A stretch of DNA of 8,200 bases from Desulfovibrio sp. GTDB taxonomy: Bacteria > Desulfobacterota > Desulfovibrionia > Desulfovibrionales > Desulfovibrionaceae. Below, one piece after another: positions 5,409 through 8,200 of the stretch. The notes below the pieces were generated by a model. It did not search any database. It worked only from the letters and a program-made list of their open reading frames with translations, and was not told the origin of the DNA. The position numbers and the translations under genes were made by a program. The first letter of the stretch is position 1. Each line of letters begins with the position of its first letter. Location of the stretch: assembly GCA_003525525.1 (NCBI GenBank), contig DQED01000331.1, positions 1-8,200 of the forward strand, in the 5' to 3' direction.

Positions 5409-7568
5409 TTATTCCGTCGCCTTGATGACCACGAGGGTCACGTCGTCTTCCAGGTGCGCGCCGGCCTTGAACTCGCGCAGGTCCGCCACCAGGGCGTTGA
5501 CGATGGCCGAGGCCGGGCCGGCCGCCTCGCGGCGGATGATTTCCTCCATGCGCTCCTTGCCGTACATGCCGTCGCTTTGGCCGCGCGCCTCGTGGATGCC
5601 GTCGGTGTAGAGCACCAGCACCTGGCCCGGCGCGAACCACTGCCGGCGCTGCTCCTCGTATTCCCAGCCGCTCATGGCCCCGAGCGGAATGCCCGGCCCC
5701 ATGAGCTGGTCGAAACGGTCCGTGGCCGGGTCGTAGAGGAGGCCCGGATCGTGCCCGGCGCGGCACCACAAGACTTCCTTGGCCGCAAGGTCCAGGCGCA
5801 GGAAAAAAAGCGTGATGAACCGGCCCGTCATCTGCGTGTCCTGGCACAGCAGGTTGTTGACCTCGGTTAAAAGCGCCGCCGGCCCCGGCCGGTCCATGGC
5901 GCGGCCGCGCAAAAGCGCCCGGCCCGTGGCCATGAAAAGCGCCGCGGATACGCCGTGCCCGGTCACGTCGCCGACCACCACGTCGGCATGGGCCGCGTCA
6001 TCCTGGGAAAATTCCAGGAAATCGAAATAGTCCCCGCCGGTTTCGTCGCAGTAGAGGCTCAGCGCCGACACGTCCAGGCCGGTGACGGTCGGCGGGCGTC
6101 CCGGCAGCAGGTTCTGCTGCACCTCCATGGCGAGCGCCATGTCGTTTTTGAGCTTGACCCGCTCGAGCAGCTGCGGGGCCATGTCGTTGAACGACCGGCC
6201 GAGCTCCCCGATCTCGTCCTGGCCGCACGGCGTGACGCGGGCGGAAAAATCCCCCGCGGCGAGTTTTCGCGCCGCGGCAGCGAGTTCCATGACCGGACGC
6301 GCGATGGTGCCCGAGGCGGGCAGCGAGATCGCGGCCACGACGACCACGGCCGCGGCCACGAACCAGCCGATATGCCCGAGCATGCGCGACACCGCGCCGA
6401 GCACCCGCGTCCCGGCCCGGTGGGCGTCCGCGACCACGACGTCGCGCGGCGCGGCCAACACCACGGCCAGCTCCTTGGCGCGGATGGGCGCGAAGGCGAG
6501 CAGGGTGTCCTGGCCGCGGTAGGGAAGCCGCCGCACGCCGGCCTTGCCGGCCATGAGCGCGTCGACGACCGCCTGGACGGCTTCGCCGTCCGGGGATTCG
6601 ATGCGCTCGAGTTCCACCGGCGCGGTCCAGTCCAGGGATTTCTGGGCGTAGTCGTGGCTGGCGACCACGGTCAGTTCAGGGCGGCCCTGCGCGTCGCGGC
6701 GGTTGAAGGAGACGACCATGGCCCGCATGCGGTCGGTCCAGGTCCTGGACAGGTCGGATTCCGGGAAAAGCGCGCCCATGGGGATGTCGCAGCCGGCCAC
6801 GCCGAGCACCTTGCCGTCCTTGCCGCGCAGGGCCAGGGCCATGGTGGCCATGACCTGCCGCGTGATGGCGTCGGTCATGATGTCCCAGGTGATGCCCTGG
6901 GACGTGGCGGCGTTCTGGTACCAGGGGCGGCGTCTGGGGTCGTAGCCGGGGGGATAGCCGCCATGGCCGGGATAGGCGCAGTGCAGACCCGAGGCGAGAC
7001 CCACGTAGCCGAAGAGCATGAGCTTTTTGTGGCGATGAAACAGCGTCTTGTAAAAGGGCAGCATGCCGGAAAGGGCGCGCATCTGTGGCGCGGCCGCCCC
7101 GGGGGTGAGTCCCGGGGCCAGGTGGAAGGCCAGGCCGTCGTAGGTGGCGCGCACGTCCGTGCCGGGCAGGTCCGTGAGCAGTTCCGGCGGAAAGGTCGGG
7201 TTGTCGTACTCCGTGGCCAGGATCATGGGGCCGGAGGGCAGCGCGCCCGGAGGGGCCTCAAGCAGTTGTACGGCTTCGCGCACGGTCAGCGACAGGGAGG
7301 TTTCGAGCAGATCCAGGGTGTCGGCGCTGGCTTCGCTCAGCATGTCCGCGGTCTGCACGAGTTCCTTCGAGGCGTTTTTTTCCAGGGCCATGGCCGCGGC
7401 ATGGGCCAGATCCTGGCCGAGGTGCCCGGTCTGCCGCCAGGCGTAGAGCCCGAGGGCGCACAGGGGGATGATGACCATTGCCAGCAGAAAGATAAGAAAC
7501 TTCGAACGGATGCGCATGGATGTCGCCTCGGAGCCGGCGGAGTCGCCGTGGTGGGGTTCCGTTTCCAT
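5409..7568 (-). CDS. dCache-HAMP-SpoIIE transmembrane sensor phosphatase (RsbU-type PP2C)
   Basis: The 719-residue membrane receptor has a phosphatase output, probably dephosphorylating a Ser/Thr-phosphorylated anti-sigma antagonist (STAS protein). A first membrane helix (about 22-43) is followed by a periplasmic dCache-like ligand-binding region (about 45-395) with the typical YDPRRRPWY (W216, Y217) and VLGVAGCDIPM. The second helix is at about 399-421, then HAMP (ARPVMELAAAARKLAAGDF to DEIGELGRSFNDM). The SpoIIE domain shows EVQQNLLP, ETGGDYFDF (D513), GDVTGHGVSAALFMAT (D534), LYTDGIHEARG (D656) and EDDVTLVV (D708, D709), so the metal-binding acids look intact. The ATG at 7568 has AAGGAG with a long ten-base gap; ATG at 7517 (Met18), with GAGG eight bases away, is an equally reasonable start. 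No STAS or anti-sigma gene is in the window. Confidence 0.93.
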   Translation of the reverse strand: METEPHHGDSAGSEATSMRIRSKFLIFLLAMVIIPLCALGLYAWRQTGHLGQDLAHAAAMALEKNASKELVQTADMLSEASADTLDLLETSLSLTVREAVQLLEAPPGALPSGPMILATEYDNPTFPPELLTDLPGTDVRATYDGLAFHLAPGLTPGAAAPQMRALSGMLPFYKTLFHRHKKLMLFGYVGLASGLHCAYPGHGGYPPGYDPRRRPWYQNAATSQGITWDIMTDAITRQVMATMALALRGKDGKVLGVAGCDIPMGALFPESDLSRTWTDRMRAMVVSFNRRDAQGRPELTVVASHDYAQKSLDWTAPVELERIESPDGEAVQAVVDALMAGKAGVRRLPYRGQDTLLAFAPIRAKELAVVLAAPRDVVVADAHRAGTRVLGAVSRMLGHIGWFVAAAVVVVAAISLPASGTIARPVMELAAAARKLAAGDFSARVTPCGQDEIGELGRSFNDMAPQLLERVKLKNDMALAMEVQQNLLPGRPPTVTGLDVSALSLYCDETGGDYFDFLEFSQDDAAHADVVVGDVTGHGVSAALFMATGRALLRGRAMDRPGPAALLTEVNNLLCQDTQMTGRFITLFFLRLDLAAKEVLWCRAGHDPGLLYDPATDRFDQLMGPGIPLGAMSGWEYEEQRRQWFAPGQVLVLYTDGIHEARGQSDGMYGKERMEEIIRREAAGPASAIVNALVADLREFKAGAHLEDDVTLVVIKATE

Positions 7569-7730
7569 AGTCGTTGGGCTCCTTCGGGGCAAGGGGCGGC
7601 ATGCCTGGGCTGCGGACGGCTTGCTTGCGTCGGGGAGAGCGGGACAGGCGGGAAGCCGGCGGCCTCGCCCCCCCTCGGCAGCTTGCATTTTGACGGGCTG
7701 CGGGTAAACCCCCTGGCATGAGTTCCTGCA

Positions 7731-7736
7731 AGGAGG
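7731..7736 (+). promoter_or_regulatory. Ribosome binding site of the MBOAT gene
   Basis: AGGAGG four bases before the ATG at 7741 supports this start. The protein begins at once with a hydrophobic segment, as in AlgI-type enzymes. Confidence 0.75.
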
Positions 7737-7740
7737 GGGA

Positions 7741-8200
7741 ATGATACCGGATTCGCCCCTTTTTCTGTACGCCTTCCTGCCGGCGGCGCTGGCGCTTTTC
7801 TACGTGTCCCCGCCGCGGTTGCGCTGCGGCGTGCTGCTGGCGGAAAGCCTGGCCTATTTCTTCCTCGCCGACGCCCCGGGTCTGCCGGCCCTGCTCGGGG
7901 CGACGTGCGGCAACTACCTGCTCGGCCGCATTATCGGCTCCGCGCAGGGCGCGGCGCGGCGGCGCTGGCTGACGCTCGGCGTTGCCGCCAACATCGCCCT
8001 GCTCGCGTATTACAAGTACGTGGCGGCAACCGCCCCGCTTGGCGTGTCGTTTTTCACCTTCGCGGCCATCGCCTATCTCGTGGACGTCGGTCGCGGAGGG
8101 ATCGTCGCCGAGACGAACGGTGTGCGCTTCGCGACCGCCATGGTCTTTTTCCCCAAGATCACGGCCGGCCCCATCGCCCGGTTCGGGCCGCTGCTGCCGG
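7741..8200 (+). CDS. MBOAT/AlgI-type O-acyltransferase, N-terminal part
   Basis: The frame is open from the ATG at 7741 to the window edge, giving 153 codons. Family signs are PLGVSFFTFAAIAYLVDVGRG (about residues 100-120), matching the AlgI motif usually written PLGISFFTFQ..SYLVD..RG, and VFFPKITAGPIARF (about 136-149), matching the conserved FFP...AGPI.R. Earlier hydrophobic stretches lie near residues 6-22, 29-47 and 78-92, with YYKY just before the PLG motif. AlgI-like enzymes move acyl groups, often acetyl, across the inner membrane to modify exopolysaccharide or other envelope polymers. The catalytic His of the family would lie beyond the window. The segment between YYKY and PLG is only about five residues, shorter than the roughly 20 or more usual in AlgI. 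The gene is divergent from the phosphatase. Confidence 0.85.
   Translation, partial: MIPDSPLFLYAFLPAALALFYVSPPRLRCGVLLAESLAYFFLADAPGLPALLGATCGNYLLGRIIGSAQGAARRRWLTLGVAANIALLAYYKYVAATAPLGVSFFTFAAIAYLVDVGRGGIVAETNGVRFATAMVFFPKITAGPIARFGPLLP

Noticed and set aside
5409..5411. Possible loss of phosphatase activity by truncation at the 3' end
   Set aside because: The final DDVTLVV strand and a short tail are present, so the domain ends normally.
7690..7719. Sigma-70-like TTGACG with TGGCAT 18 bases later, before the MBOAT gene
   Set aside because: The -35 is good but the -10 matches at only three of six positions. It is too weak to annotate, though no better candidate is visible.
5955..7721. 588-codon open frame on the plus strand, opposite the sensor phosphatase
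   Set aside because: It is antisense to a clearly recognised gene. The composition (His, Gly, Arg, Ala-rich with no domain) is typical of stop-poor shadow frames in GC-rich DNA.
7713..7730. Sigma-54-like promoter (TGGCATG ... TGCA) before the MBOAT gene
   Set aside because: The GG-to-GC spacing is 11 bases instead of the required 10, and the implied start site would fall on the ATG itself, leaving the ribosome binding site untranscribed.

Overview
The window is GC-rich (by eye roughly two thirds G+C or more), gene-dense bacterial chromosome. The most likely source is a sulfate-reducing deltaproteobacterium of the Desulfovibrionaceae (Desulfovibrio / Solidesulfovibrio type). The reasons are a molybdopterin-binding protein with a Cys-rich tail, a DhnA-type aldolase of the family these bacteria share with archaea, and the overall gene style. 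This assignment is inference from gene content, not from a marker gene. I see no tRNA, rRNA, insertion sequence, phage gene or CRISPR array.

Layout. At 1-249 lies the 3' end of a molybdopterin-binding (MoeA-like) protein gene. At 313-1098 is a secreted lytic transglycosylase. A short AT-rich island separates it from a convergent small membrane protein gene (1178-1621, minus), which is divergent from a secreted LprI-like (DUF1311) protein (1752-2153, plus). A strong GC-rich hairpin and a C/T tract follow, then a convergent DedA-family membrane protein (2324-2977, minus). Divergent from dedA is a probable two-gene operon on the plus strand: an RsmB/NOP2-type RNA m5C methyltransferase (3094-4458), and 24 bases later a DhnA/FbaB/ADH-synthase-like aldolase homologue (4483-5349). 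A clear bidirectional terminator (5371-5399) closes this operon and also the convergent large gene at 5409-7568 (minus), a dCache-HAMP-SpoIIE (RsbU-type PP2C) sensor phosphatase. Divergent from it, the 5' end of an MBOAT/AlgI-type O-acyltransferase gene begins at 7741 and runs off the window.

How the genes fit together. Several products act at the envelope: a peptidoglycan-cleaving enzyme, a periplasmic LprI-like protein, DedA (a family linked to lipid-carrier recycling and membrane homeostasis), a transmembrane phosphatase and an acyltransferase of the polysaccharide-acetylation type. They sit in alternating orientations, so this is a neighbourhood rather than one operon.

The most unusual point is the aldolase homologue. 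It keeps the family fold signatures, the Asp-His-Gly motif and the phosphate-binding loops. It has Gly where the family has its Schiff-base Lys, and Ala where ADH synthase has a Tyr, so it is either inactive as a class I aldolase or does different chemistry. No complete new multi-gene system is evident.
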